Shown here piece by piece: positions 8,049-15,830 of a DNA stretch of 45,130 nucleotides. The notes under the pieces were generated by a model that made no database searches, was not told the origin of the DNA, and was given only the letters and a program-made list of their open reading frames with translations. This stretch comes from a virus. Position numbers and translations under genes: made by a program. The stretch is taken from IMG/VR virus record IMGVR_UViG_3300035670_000398, positions 1-45,130 of that record; one strand, given 5' to 3'. How positions within the stretch are numbered: the stretch's first letter is position 1; each line of letters opens with the position of its first letter.

Positions 8049-8896
8049 AGTTAAGTGCCATCATAATGTTAGCGGCGACTACGTGCTATTGTGCTATTAA
8101 CACAGGCACAGTTAGGCCGATGTCCACTATTGTTAATGGCACAAACACTGCGGCTGTTACTAACGGAGCTTTGCATTTAGAAGATCGGTTTCTTGCAATA
8201 GCTAAGGGGGAGGTTCAGGATCATTCACTAATGTTAAAGTTCGGTCGCAATCCTGATATTGATCTTACGGTTAAAGAGACTGTTTGGGAAGGTGGCGGAC
8301 TTTATACTTTTGATACGAATGTGGTAACACTTGAAATTCTCTCAAGCGATACTAATGATGTATCAACAGGCGCTGGTGCTAGAACAATGACTGTAATAGG
8401 GTTAGGGGATAATTATACTAACAAGACTGAAACAGTTTCATTAGATGGCACATCGGCAGTAGCTTTGTCAGGAAATTGGATGCGTGTGCATCGTTGTTCG
8501 ATTGCTACGGCAGGAGTTAATGGTACTAATTTTGGGACTATTACTATTAGATTGTCAAGTGGTGGTGCTACTAGGCTTGTTGTAACACCACAAAATGGCC
8601 AAACATTAATGGCTGTTTATACTATTCCTGCTGGTTATTCTGGTTATATGCAGAGCTATTATGCCAGTGCAAATGCTCAAACGGCTGCATATATTGACAT
8701 ACAATTACTTACCAGATCATCGACTGGTGTTATTAACTTGAAGCATCAACAAGCAATCATTAGTTCATATACTATGCATACGTTTTCGAGTCCGTTTAAA
8801 ATTACTGAGAAAGCAGATGTCTGGATTGACGCAACAAGTTCTGCAAACAACACAGATGTTTGTGCTGGCTTTGATATTATACTCATTAAGAATTGA
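8045..8896 (+). CDS. Secreted beta-rich protein with signal peptide
   Basis: This 283-residue protein starts at GTG 8045, overlapping the previous stop. Residues 1-17 (MKLSAIIMLAATTCYCA) form a Sec signal peptide. The mature part is Thr/Ser/Gly-rich and beta-structured, resembling a fibre or surface jelly-roll domain; residues around 180-280 look like one compact domain. It is the second of a series of exported proteins between capsid and tail genes. No catalytic motif is seen. Confidence 0.7.
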   Translation: MKLSAIIMLAATTCYCAINTGTVRPMSTIVNGTNTAAVTNGALHLEDRFLAIAKGEVQDHSLMLKFGRNPDIDLTVKETVWEGGGLYTFDTNVVTLEILSSDTNDVSTGAGARTMTVIGLGDNYTNKTETVSLDGTSAVALSGNWMRVHRCSIATAGVNGTNFGTITIRLSSGGATRLVVTPQNGQTLMAVYTIPAGYSGYMQSYYASANAQTAAYIDIQLLTRSSTGVINLKHQQAIISSYTMHTFSSPFKITEKADVWIDATSSANNTDVCAGFDIILIKN

Positions 8897-8899
8897 GAT

Positions 8900-9502
8900 A
8901 TGAAAAAACTTGGAATACTTTTAGCAATAGTTGCGCTACTCTCAGTAGCCGCAGTCAATACTGGAGTTCCGTACTCTGCTAACCTACGCAACTGGGGCGG
9001 GGTGAGTACGAATCTAGTTGTTTACCAAGGTGGCTATGGCACTAACATCAACATTCAAGGAACCTTGTCTGCGCAGTATGTTGTAGTTGATAATATTCTT
9101 GAGAGTAGAGTGTTAGGTTTAAATTCTGGTGGTAGTTTGACTAATACAGATTTAACTATTCAAGAAGCCTCCAGACAAGCTGGAACTCCTAGTGCTATTA
9201 CACTAGATGGAACTAATGCTCCTATTGACTTTAGTAGGCCAATTTTGCAAACTTTGTCTGCCACTAGTGATGTTGGCTTCTATTTCACTAATGCTCCATC
9301 AGGCAATTACACCGAGGCGTCTATCGAACTTCTTGTTACTGCTAGCGGTGGGGCAAGGGAGGTGTGGTTCCCATCGCCGTGGGTTTGTTACTCAACTAAT
9401 GCTGGTGCTGCTGTTAGTGTAGGTAGTGGTAAAAATGCGATCATCGCCCTTAGCTATAAAGGAACGAACGTGCATTATGCGATTGCGCTTCAAACAAACT
9501 AA
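8900..9502 (+). CDS. Secreted fibre-like protein with signal peptide
   Basis: This 200-residue protein begins with a Sec signal (MKKLGILLAIVALLSVAAVN). The mature protein is rich in Asn, Thr, Ser and Gly and ends with a beta domain. It starts 4 bases after the previous stop, and its end overlaps the next gene by 26 bases. Both this protein and the one before start their mature part with a V/I-NTG motif (INTGTVRP, VNTGVPYS), suggesting relatedness. The function is unknown. Confidence 0.7.
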   Translation: MKKLGILLAIVALLSVAAVNTGVPYSANLRNWGGVSTNLVVYQGGYGTNINIQGTLSAQYVVVDNILESRVLGLNSGGSLTNTDLTIQEASRQAGTPSAITLDGTNAPIDFSRPILQTLSATSDVGFYFTNAPSGNYTEASIELLVTASGGAREVWFPSPWVCYSTNAGAAVSVGSGKNAIIALSYKGTNVHYAIALQTN

Positions 9503-10259
9503 CGACGGAGCGTGGATAATTGCGACGGTGCTGCTGGCTTTTGTTCTGGTTAGCGCGCTGTCGGCCTTTAGCTTCCGTAGTCCCGCTTTTGTCGGCAGCC
9601 TTCGAAGACCGACGGCTGCCTCACCAGCCTATGACACCAACTTGATCTACACAAATCTGATTGCCTGGTGGAAGATGGATGAGGCAAGCGGGGTGCGGAG
9701 CAATTACGTCAATCCCGGCACTTACGATCTGACGGAAGTTGGAACCGTAACTACCACTAATGGCATCGTTTATACTACGTCATGTTACATGGAAAGAACT
9801 GATGGGGTCTATTTAACGACCGCCCTAACTGAGACAAACGCAACATGGACTTATGCTTACTGGTTTGTTAAGGGGGTTGATGATGCCGACTGGGAGATAT
9901 TTGCTAAAAACCGAACGGGTTGGTATTGTGGGATATATCCAGGAGGGGCAGTTCATTTTGATATTGAAGCGACAACTTATGCAAGGGTAGATGCATCCCC
10001 AATTCCATCACCTGGAACAACTAATCTTGTAGTGTTCGGTTATGACAGTACCAACATTTGGATTTCATTGAACGGCGCAGCGGCGGTTGAGACTGCAAGC
10101 ACCGATTTTGTTCCTTCAACTGCGCTGATAATTGGAAGCGAAGGCGGGCTATTGTCTGGCCACAATGCCGGGCCAGTAGGCTACTGGGAAAGAAGGCTAA
10201 CCGCAGATGATATTACCTTTCTCTGGGGAGACGGATTGGGAGTGAAGATATTGCCATGA
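9477..10259 (+). CDS. LamG-like (concanavalin fold) protein with N-terminal membrane anchor
   Basis: I place the start at ATG 9477 (MRLRFKQTNDGAW); the longer frame overlaps the previous gene heavily. A hydrophobic segment (about 13-30, WIIATVLLAFVLVSALSAF) follows a basic N terminus and could be an anchor or uncleaved signal. Residues about 55-255 show the LamG/jelly-roll pattern: IAWWKMDEASG at the start and GPVGYWERRLTADDI at the end. Such domains bind sugars. The DNA here is more GC-rich than the flanks, suggesting transfer with the next gene. Confidence 0.72.
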   Translation: MRLRFKQTNDGAWIIATVLLAFVLVSALSAFSFRSPAFVGSLRRPTAASPAYDTNLIYTNLIAWWKMDEASGVRSNYVNPGTYDLTEVGTVTTTNGIVYTTSCYMERTDGVYLTTALTETNATWTYAYWFVKGVDDADWEIFAKNRTGWYCGIYPGGAVHFDIEATTYARVDASPIPSPGTTNLVVFGYDSTNIWISLNGAAAVETASTDFVPSTALIIGSEGGLLSGHNAGPVGYWERRLTADDITFLWGDGLGVKILP

Positions 10260-10897
10260 TCCCAACTGACAATTTCAAAGACGGCTTAATTTACGCTATC
10301 GGAAGGAAGCTTCGTGTGCGTGGAATAGATGCTTGCCAGGATTTCGCTTTGAAGCTTGGCCGCAAACTTGAGCCAAAGTCTGCGGTAAATATTGGGGCAG
10401 GAGATACTACGCGATGGGACTTTGCCGAGCGCGAGGGGAGTCACTGTAGCCCCTGCGCTGATTACAACACCGCTATGCTTCCTTTCGCCGACAACTCTTT
10501 TGAGCTTGTGGTCAACGAGCAGGTTATTGAACATCTTCACAACACGACGTGGTTTATTCAAGAGCTTTTCCGAATCACCAAGCCCGGCGGGCATCTGCTA
10601 ATCGCTACCGAGAATCTTGTCAGTATTCCGAACCGAATAATGGTGCTGCTTGGGTTCGCGCCTTTCTCAACTCAATCGGTTTGCGGGAGGTTCATTGGTG
10701 GATTCAAGAGGGGCTTGGTAAATAATTTCCACGACATCCCCAAAAATCATCCATGTTTTGCGGGTGTAAAAGGCCATGTCCGCGTAATGACTACCAGGCA
10801 GGTGCGCGAGCTATTAGAGTCTGCCGGTTGGATCGTGCTGGATAAATGGGGCTTTTGCCTTGACCATTATATTCTGTTCCACTGCATAAAGCCATGA
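10256..10897 (+). CDS. Class I SAM-dependent methyltransferase
   Basis: This 213-residue protein has motif I NIGAGDT (45-51), the PFADNSFELVVNEQVIEHL stretch, and the late-strand motif ELFRITKPGGHLLIATEN, all typical of the small-molecule or glycan methyltransferase group (Methyltransf_11/23-like) rather than DNA methylases, as no NPPY or PC motif is seen. The substrate is unknown; a sugar or lipid group on the cell surface or virion fibre would fit its place behind a LamG protein. It is joined to both neighbours by ATGA-type overlaps. GC content looks higher than in the flanks. Confidence 0.85.
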   Translation: MIPTDNFKDGLIYAIGRKLRVRGIDACQDFALKLGRKLEPKSAVNIGAGDTTRWDFAEREGSHCSPCADYNTAMLPFADNSFELVVNEQVIEHLHNTTWFIQELFRITKPGGHLLIATENLVSIPNRIMVLLGFAPFSTQSVCGRFIGGFKRGLVNNFHDIPKNHPCFAGVKGHVRVMTTRQVRELLESAGWIVLDKWGFCLDHYILFHCIKP

Positions 10898-11133
10898 GCG
10901 ATGATCCAACCCAAATTAAGTTACCCTGGCAAGCAATGGCGATATATTACCTAGTGCTTGTTATAGTTGGTACGTTAGTAGTCTTTGGTGCTATCCGTGT
11001 TTGTGAGACTTTATTTGTAGATGTTCCATCAGGTAGAATTGTTATACTTGGGCCTTCTGGGTGTGTAACTTGTGATAAAGTTCGTGAGGGACTTGAGTCG
11101 GATTGTGGAGTGCCACACCAATTTCATCAATGA
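10894..11133 (+). CDS. Small membrane protein with CxxC thioredoxin-like tail
   Basis: This 79-residue protein has one membrane helix (about 14-36) and then GPSGCVTCDKVREGL, which resembles the CxxC active site of glutaredoxin/thioredoxin-fold proteins but is cut short soon after. It could be a truncated redox protein or a small holin-like factor. It overlaps both neighbours by ATGA. Confidence 0.6.
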   Translation: MSDDPTQIKLPWQAMAIYYLVLVIVGTLVVFGAIRVCETLFVDVPSGRIVILGPSGCVTCDKVREGLESDCGVPHQFHQ

Positions 11134-11243
11134 AAATCCCTTGGCTCATCAAAGCGGCGTTTTGGTTCTTGGTCATCTGGGGCATGGTGGTCCCCTACTA
11201 TATGGCCAAAGCTGCTATAATGTTGATGTTTTATGACTGCTGA
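11130..11243 (+). CDS. 37-residue hydrophobic membrane peptide
   Basis: ATG 11130 overlaps the previous stop (ATGA), and the 37-codon frame ends TGA 11241-11243, overlapping the next start by 11 bases. Nearly all of it is one or two hydrophobic segments (AAFWFLVIWGMVVPYYMAKA, then AIMLMF) after a basic N terminus. Tight coupling on both sides supports it as a real gene. A holin or lysis accessory role is possible. Confidence 0.6.
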   Translation: MKIPWLIKAAFWFLVIWGMVVPYYMAKAAIMLMFYDC

Positions 11244-11535
11244 AATTACGAATTTAGTTAGCATTGTCCTGCTTTCCGTAGCTTCACAGCAAGTTGTGAA
11301 GGATGGCAAATACGCCAAGATGAAAGAAGCAGAAGTAAGCAAAGGAATAACCCGTAGGGTTGATCATTATCAAGGTCCAAAAGGAAATGGATACTTAGTT
11401 ACTTTAACAGTAGTTACTCCAACTAACACTTTAAAACGTACTGTTTCAGTTGGTCCTAATCAATGGATGACTACAGATTGGAGAGTTGTGAAACCTTTAG
11501 TTATAACAAACAAGGTAGTGAAACCCATTAAATAG
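11233..11535 (+). CDS. Unknown protein with hydrophobic N terminus
   Basis: This 100-residue protein has a weakly hydrophobic start (about 5-18), a charged middle and a beta-rich C-terminal half (YLVTLTVVTPTNTLKRTVSV). The Thr/Asn-rich style matches the secreted proteins upstream. It overlaps the 37-residue peptide gene by 11 bases. No family is recognised. Confidence 0.55.
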   Translation: MTAEITNLVSIVLLSVASQQVVKDGKYAKMKEAEVSKGITRRVDHYQGPKGNGYLVTLTVVTPTNTLKRTVSVGPNQWMTTDWRVVKPLVITNKVVKPIK

Positions 11536-11538
11536 AAA

Positions 11539-11790
11539 ATGAGTATAGATATGGTGCATTACATAGTTGGTCCAATACTAGGGAGCATGGCAGCATTGGT
11601 TCTAGATGGCACAGCAATGGTTCCTTTGGGTGCTGCTGCTGGTGTAGTGCTGACCATCATAGCTATGACTCGCAAGTTTACCAAGATGGAAGATGCGATT
11701 GAGCAGATGCAAAATGACATTTGTGAGATGAAAGTAATAATTAAATCTAGGGCTTATAATAGTCCTGGGAATAAGGAGAACCAAGAATGA
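11539..11790 (+). CDS. Small membrane protein with coiled-coil tail
   Basis: This 83-residue protein has two hydrophobic stretches (about 7-22 and 26-45, rich in Gly and Ala) followed by a coiled-coil-like region (KMEDAIEQMQNDICEMKVII). Such proteins often sit beside holins in phage lysis regions. It overlaps the next start by ATGA. Confidence 0.6.
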   Translation: MSIDMVHYIVGPILGSMAALVLDGTAMVPLGAAAGVVLTIIAMTRKFTKMEDAIEQMQNDICEMKVIIKSRAYNSPGNKENQE

Positions 11791-11984
11791 AAAGTTGGAG
11801 AACTACAGCGAGTGGAGTTGCGGCTATCTTAGCAGCCATTTGTGCTGCTGCTCAACTCTTGTTGGACAACAATCCTAATACTAATCCTGATTGGACGTCT
11901 ACGATGGCTGCAATCATGGCTGGTGTTGGGTTAATTACTGCACGAGACAATAAAGTTTCGAGCGAAGATGTAGGTGTAAAATGA
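11787..11984 (+). CDS. Holin-like two-segment membrane protein (putative)
   Basis: This 65-residue protein reads MKSWRTTASGVAAILAAICA, then a DNNPNTNPDW turn, then an MAAIMAGVGLITARDNKV segment. A short Ala/Gly-rich two-helix layout with a PDW turn and ARDN-V end is common in small phage membrane proteins annotated as holins. No endolysin is recognised in the window, so the lysis role is tentative. Confidence 0.6.
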   Translation: MKSWRTTASGVAAILAAICAAAQLLLDNNPNTNPDWTSTMAAIMAGVGLITARDNKVSSEDVGVK

Positions 11985-12310
11985 AAAAACTATTGGTCAT
12001 TCCATTGTTGTTGGTAGGTTGTGCAAGCTTCTCTACGAAGCAAACAGATTATAGTTATGAGTACGACGCTGCGAAAGGTAAGAGTTACCCGGTCCGTAAG
12101 ATCTATACGAAAGCAACGGCCCGTACGTTCTTCGAGGGCAAGTCGCAACTCGCGCAATTCAAGGCAAGTCAAACCGATAAAACTCAATCCGCCACAGTAG
12201 GTACGTTGTCTCAAGAGACTACTGCTACAAATCTAATTCCTATTGTTGAAGCAGTAGCCGAAGGAGTTGTTAAAGGTTTAGGTAAAACTGTTATCCCTGT
12301 TGTACCATGA
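11981..12310 (+). CDS. Phage lipoprotein
   Basis: This 109-residue protein starts MKKLLVIPLLLVGCAS with a clear lipobox (LVGC, Cys 14), so it should be lipid-anchored after signal peptidase II cleavage. The rest is polar and Thr/Lys-rich with a small hydrophobic end. Next to a holin-like gene it could be an outer-membrane spanin partner (Rz1-like), but it lacks the proline-rich composition of classic Rz1. It overlaps the next small gene by ATGA. Confidence 0.68.
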   Translation: MKKLLVIPLLLVGCASFSTKQTDYSYEYDAAKGKSYPVRKIYTKATARTFFEGKSQLAQFKASQTDKTQSATVGTLSQETTATNLIPIVEAVAEGVVKGLGKTVIPVVP

Positions 12311-12441
12311 AAGTAAAATGTAAAATCAAAGTGAAGAGCATCCACAACCCTATTGTGGAAGTTACGACAGCTCAGATTAAACCCGAAGTTAAATCTGCTC
12401 CACCAAAAGATAAGTCTACTAAGCCTAAGGCTACCACATGA
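12307..12441 (+). CDS. 44-residue basic Lys/Pro-rich protein
   Basis: ATG 12307 overlaps the lipoprotein stop and TGA 12439-12441 overlaps the next start, both as ATGA junctions, which strongly suggests a translated gene. The product is very basic, with Lys in the first ten residues and a KPEVKSAPPKDKSTKPK tail. The function is unknown. Confidence 0.6.
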   Translation: MKVKCKIKVKSIHNPIVEVTTAQIKPEVKSAPPKDKSTKPKATT

Positions 12442-13634
12442 GTGTTGATTGGACAACTATCGAACCAGCTACTCCGTTCAGCTTGCGTAGGGGGAAATTC
12501 ACAGTTCCTGCATCTACGCTTACTACGGAGTGGTTGGGGGCTAGCGAAGTTGTTGCACAATGGGACTTCGCCGCCAGTAAGAACTTTATAGTGAATACCA
12601 TACCAGCTAAACCTACTGGCTATGTTCTTTGTATTCGCTTTAGAGTTGATGATGTTGTCTATCGCTATCGTTTGTGGGATAATGATAATTTAGTCCTCAA
12701 TGCTGAGAAGTATAATGGGCAGATTATCAAGAAGAATTTCTCTATAGAAGTGTGGTCAGTAGCAGGGAGTACTGCTTTCAGCGTAGCTGCACAGGATCTT
12801 ATTTCTGGTATTTCTGTGATCCCTACTGACTATCGTGACTATAGTAACTATGCTGATGCCACAGCAGTTGAAGCTACGCCTGTGTTAATTGGTGATGTTG
12901 TTAGTGACTATGAAGCGTTGCCAGTTGCTTCACCTAGTGAACACTATCGTCCAGATGGGATGGACACTCTTGCTTTACAGAGCTGGGTGTCGCAATTAGC
13001 AGCAGATCGAATGGTTGATTTTGATGCTGCAACTTCTGTTGATGTAGCTACACATAATGGTGCTCAGTTTAAAGTTGTTAATACTAATCTCAAGACTGGT
13101 ACTGGTAGTTATTTAGCTTATGTGAATACAGATCATGTATTCGTTGTTGCTAAAGCAGTTGGCGGATTCGCTCTTAATACTACTAAGCTCTTCGAACTGT
13201 ATGACGGTGCTGCGACTTATCTTAATATAGTTAAGACTGGTGCAAAGAAGTTCACATTTACTTGGGAAACTGTTTCTCATGAGTTAGTACATACTGGCAA
13301 TGATACTGATTATGTAATTCTTGAAGCCTATAAGTCAGTAAATGTACCGGCTCTTGAAATGACTTATACATTTAAGCTACTCGATGTTCGTGGAGTTGAG
13401 CTTGATACTTATACTGAAACAGTATCACTTGGTTCTGTAACATCGGCTGATTGTCAAGTAAACTTAAATGGAGTTGATCTTACTTCTTTGCATATTGCTG
13501 AGATCATTGGATTTGCTGATCAGTTATCTGTTGCTAATAGAGATTTGATGCTAGATTATTTTACTAGGGTTTATGGTAATCCTAGGTTTGCAATTCCGTT
13601 AGTGTTTAATACAGCAGGAGGAAATAATACATGA
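12438..13634 (+). CDS. Tail or fibre protein with LamG-like C-terminal domain
   Basis: This 398-residue protein without a signal peptide has an N-terminal beta-rich region (1-150), a short linker with SPSEHYRPDGMDTL, and a C-terminal LamG/concanavalin-like domain (about 190-390) ending in the typical HIAEIIGFADQLSVANRD motif. Such domains recognise carbohydrates, so a receptor-binding or fibre role is likely. It overlaps the 44-residue gene and the following fibre gene by ATGA. Confidence 0.7.
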   Translation: MSVDWTTIEPATPFSLRRGKFTVPASTLTTEWLGASEVVAQWDFAASKNFIVNTIPAKPTGYVLCIRFRVDDVVYRYRLWDNDNLVLNAEKYNGQIIKKNFSIEVWSVAGSTAFSVAAQDLISGISVIPTDYRDYSNYADATAVEATPVLIGDVVSDYEALPVASPSEHYRPDGMDTLALQSWVSQLAADRMVDFDAATSVDVATHNGAQFKVVNTNLKTGTGSYLAYVNTDHVFVVAKAVGGFALNTTKLFELYDGAATYLNIVKTGAKKFTFTWETVSHELVHTGNDTDYVILEAYKSVNVPALEMTYTFKLLDVRGVELDTYTETVSLGSVTSADCQVNLNGVDLTSLHIAEIIGFADQLSVANRDLMLDYFTRVYGNPRFAIPLVFNTAGGNNT

Positions 13635-14857
13635 AAAAACTCGTATATATAATGTCGTTGGTTAGTGGCTTCGCCGCTAGTAACTATGAATTTACAAAGG
13701 GTATTGATCTAACTGGTCGAACTAATGTAAGCACCAGTCAACTTAATCAGTTGATTGACAACGCCAAGACTGCGGCTAACCGTGGGTTGGTGTTGACTAC
13801 TAACAATACACCAGATACTACGACATACCCTTACTTTACTAACTACGTCTGGCGAGATATATCTACTGATCCGCCGACAATGAAGTTCTATTCGACGGCA
13901 GGGTGGGTAAGCGCAGCCATTGCACCTGGAAGTGTTATTACAGCTAGTATTGCGGCGGGTGCAGTGACTAGTACCAGTATTACCAATGGTGGAGTGGCCA
14001 CTGTTGACTTGGCTGATAATGCTGTTACCACAATTAAGCTGGCTGATGATGCAGTTAACCTAGCTAAGATGGGTAATGCGTCCGTTGGTCGTGATGAACT
14101 TATTGCTGGTGCAGTTGATGCTACCAAGATTACAAATGGCACGATAACTGGATTGCAAATTGCTGCTGGTTCTATTAGTAATCTGCACTTTGTTGCTAAT
14201 ACTATCAATAGTAATAGTGTAGTTATCCAAGGTTTGCACGCGACTAACATTGCTAATGGAACTATTGATAGTAATCAGCTTAAGGTAGCGGGTATAGCTG
14301 TTACTAATATTGCTGCGGGGGCAAGTGGAACAGTACTTGTTTCACAAGGCAGTTCTGCACCAAGTTGGGAGACTAATCATATTCTTCAAATAGTTACTAC
14401 TAACACCCTTGCTGTTGTTACTAATGGAGCATTTACTGGAATTGCCTATGGTGCTTCTCCTGGTAATGCTGTTAATACATTTGATACTACTTTAGTGGCC
14501 ACAATTACGACTAAGAGTGCCTCAAGTAAGCTTAAAATGGATTATACAGTAAATTGCGGAGTTGCTTTTTCTGCTGCCATTTGTGGATTTGCATTGGCTA
14601 TCTATGATGCAGATACGCCTGTCTACATTACTGTTCAACAGCCTTACGATAATAATGTCAGCTCTCAGCAGTTTTGTATGTCTGGAACTTTTATTATGGA
14701 CTCTCCTGGCGCAGCTTCAACAAAGAACTATAATGTCAGAGTGTTTCCAGTTACTGCTAATGCTCTTGGTATGAGTATTAATGGTAAGTATGATAGTACA
14801 GCTTTGTTTGGTGGTAATAAAGTGAGGTCGTCATTTTCTATCACGGAGATTCGGTAA
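13631..14857 (+). CDS. Repeat-type tail fibre protein with signal-like N terminus
   Basis: This 408-residue protein begins with a signal-like MKKLVYIMSLVSGFAAS. Residues about 95-235 are a row of imperfect 10-11-residue repeats of the type AAGAVT-x-x-KIANGxI, as in phage fibre shafts that form triple beta-helices. The C-terminal 130 residues look like a compact beta-sandwich tip. A Sec-type N terminus on a virion fibre is unusual and is shared with neighbours. It lies one base before the tail adaptor gene. Confidence 0.75.
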   Translation: MKKLVYIMSLVSGFAASNYEFTKGIDLTGRTNVSTSQLNQLIDNAKTAANRGLVLTTNNTPDTTTYPYFTNYVWRDISTDPPTMKFYSTAGWVSAAIAPGSVITASIAAGAVTSTSITNGGVATVDLADNAVTTIKLADDAVNLAKMGNASVGRDELIAGAVDATKITNGTITGLQIAAGSISNLHFVANTINSNSVVIQGLHATNIANGTIDSNQLKVAGIAVTNIAAGASGTVLVSQGSSAPSWETNHILQIVTTNTLAVVTNGAFTGIAYGASPGNAVNTFDTTLVATITTKSASSKLKMDYTVNCGVAFSAAICGFALAIYDADTPVYITVQQPYDNNVSSQQFCMSGTFIMDSPGAASTKNYNVRVFPVTANALGMSINGKYDSTALFGGNKVRSSFSITEIR

Positions 14858-14858
14858 T

Positions 14859-15830
14859 ATGCCACTCAAAGACATTAAAGCAAAAGTTGCCGCTGATGTG
14901 GGGATAAAGTTATCCTCAACGGCAGAGGATGCTTTCTTGCTTGACAAGATAAATCAAGCGGCGAAGGAACTCTATACCAAGCATGACCTAGTGGGTTCGA
15001 TGCGTGAACAACTGTTCCAACTCTCCGCAACAACTCAACAACTATCGTTACCTTATTATATTGACACTATTCGTGCGGTGAGGGACTATGAGACTCGCTT
15101 GCCAATCGAACGAGTAGATATGTTGCCTCGCTACCAAACAGAGGGCAGTAGAGCTAAAGAAGGTGGATTACCTTGGCGTATTAAAGCAGAAAAATATCCG
15201 CTTAAAGCCAACATTGGGTCTGATGGTCCGCTGACATTTACACTTAAGTCCGCTGCTACGGTGACCTTCAATATAGTCGTAATTGGTGCAACGTCTGCTG
15301 CTAGCAGGGTGCAAGAGATTGTGAACGTGGCAGCAGGGGCGCTTGCAGTTACCACTACTAATAACTTCTTGGCGGATGGTGTGGAAAGGATCTTTAAATC
15401 TTCTACTACCGATAGTGATATTGTTGTAACTGATATTGATGGAAAAGAAGTGGCGGATATTCCCAATAGTGAACTCTATCCATCTTATACTATCGTTCAA
15501 GTTTTAGATCAAGATTACACAAGGGGTCAAACTCAACTGGTAGAGGTACTCTATAAAACTCGTTTCACACCATTTAAAAATGACTATGATTCATTCCCTT
15601 GTGGCGATGTCTATGATGATGCAATCTATTACTTGACACTTGGTATTATCCATGGTGGCAAAAATGGTGATGAATGGAAGGCTAAAGCTCAAATGGCCTA
15701 TGCAAGAGCTGAACAACTGGTTATCGAAGTCGCTAAATCTAAGCAAGCCACGTTAACTCTCCGAATGGATTTTGGAACTTCAAGATTCTCTACCATGTGG
15801 AATAAAGATTTCTTACGCCGATGTCACTAA
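14859..15830 (+). CDS. Head-tail adaptor / tail tubular protein A-like
   Basis: This 323-residue protein has an N-terminal helical region (DKINQAAKELYTKHDLVGSM, then LPYYIDTIRAVRDY) and a C-terminal helix-rich end, the pattern of podovirus adaptor proteins (T7 gp11-like), with a beta domain inserted at about 105-210. It precedes the nozzle-like gene, as in podovirus genomes. The assignment is based on pattern and order. Confidence 0.65.
   Translation: MPLKDIKAKVAADVGIKLSSTAEDAFLLDKINQAAKELYTKHDLVGSMREQLFQLSATTQQLSLPYYIDTIRAVRDYETRLPIERVDMLPRYQTEGSRAKEGGLPWRIKAEKYPLKANIGSDGPLTFTLKSAATVTFNIVVIGATSAASRVQEIVNVAAGALAVTTTNNFLADGVERIFKSSTTDSDIVVTDIDGKEVADIPNSELYPSYTIVQVLDQDYTRGQTQLVEVLYKTRFTPFKNDYDSFPCGDVYDDAIYYLTLGIIHGGKNGDEWKAKAQMAYARAEQLVIEVAKSKQATLTLRMDFGTSRFSTMWNKDFLRRCH

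Noticed and set aside
8137-8152. TGGCACAAACACTGCG, a further -24/-12-like site with correct spacing
   Set aside because: It is inside a coding region made of Gly-Thr-Asn-Thr-Ala codons common in these proteins, differs in both boxes from the other four, and has no gene start soon after it.
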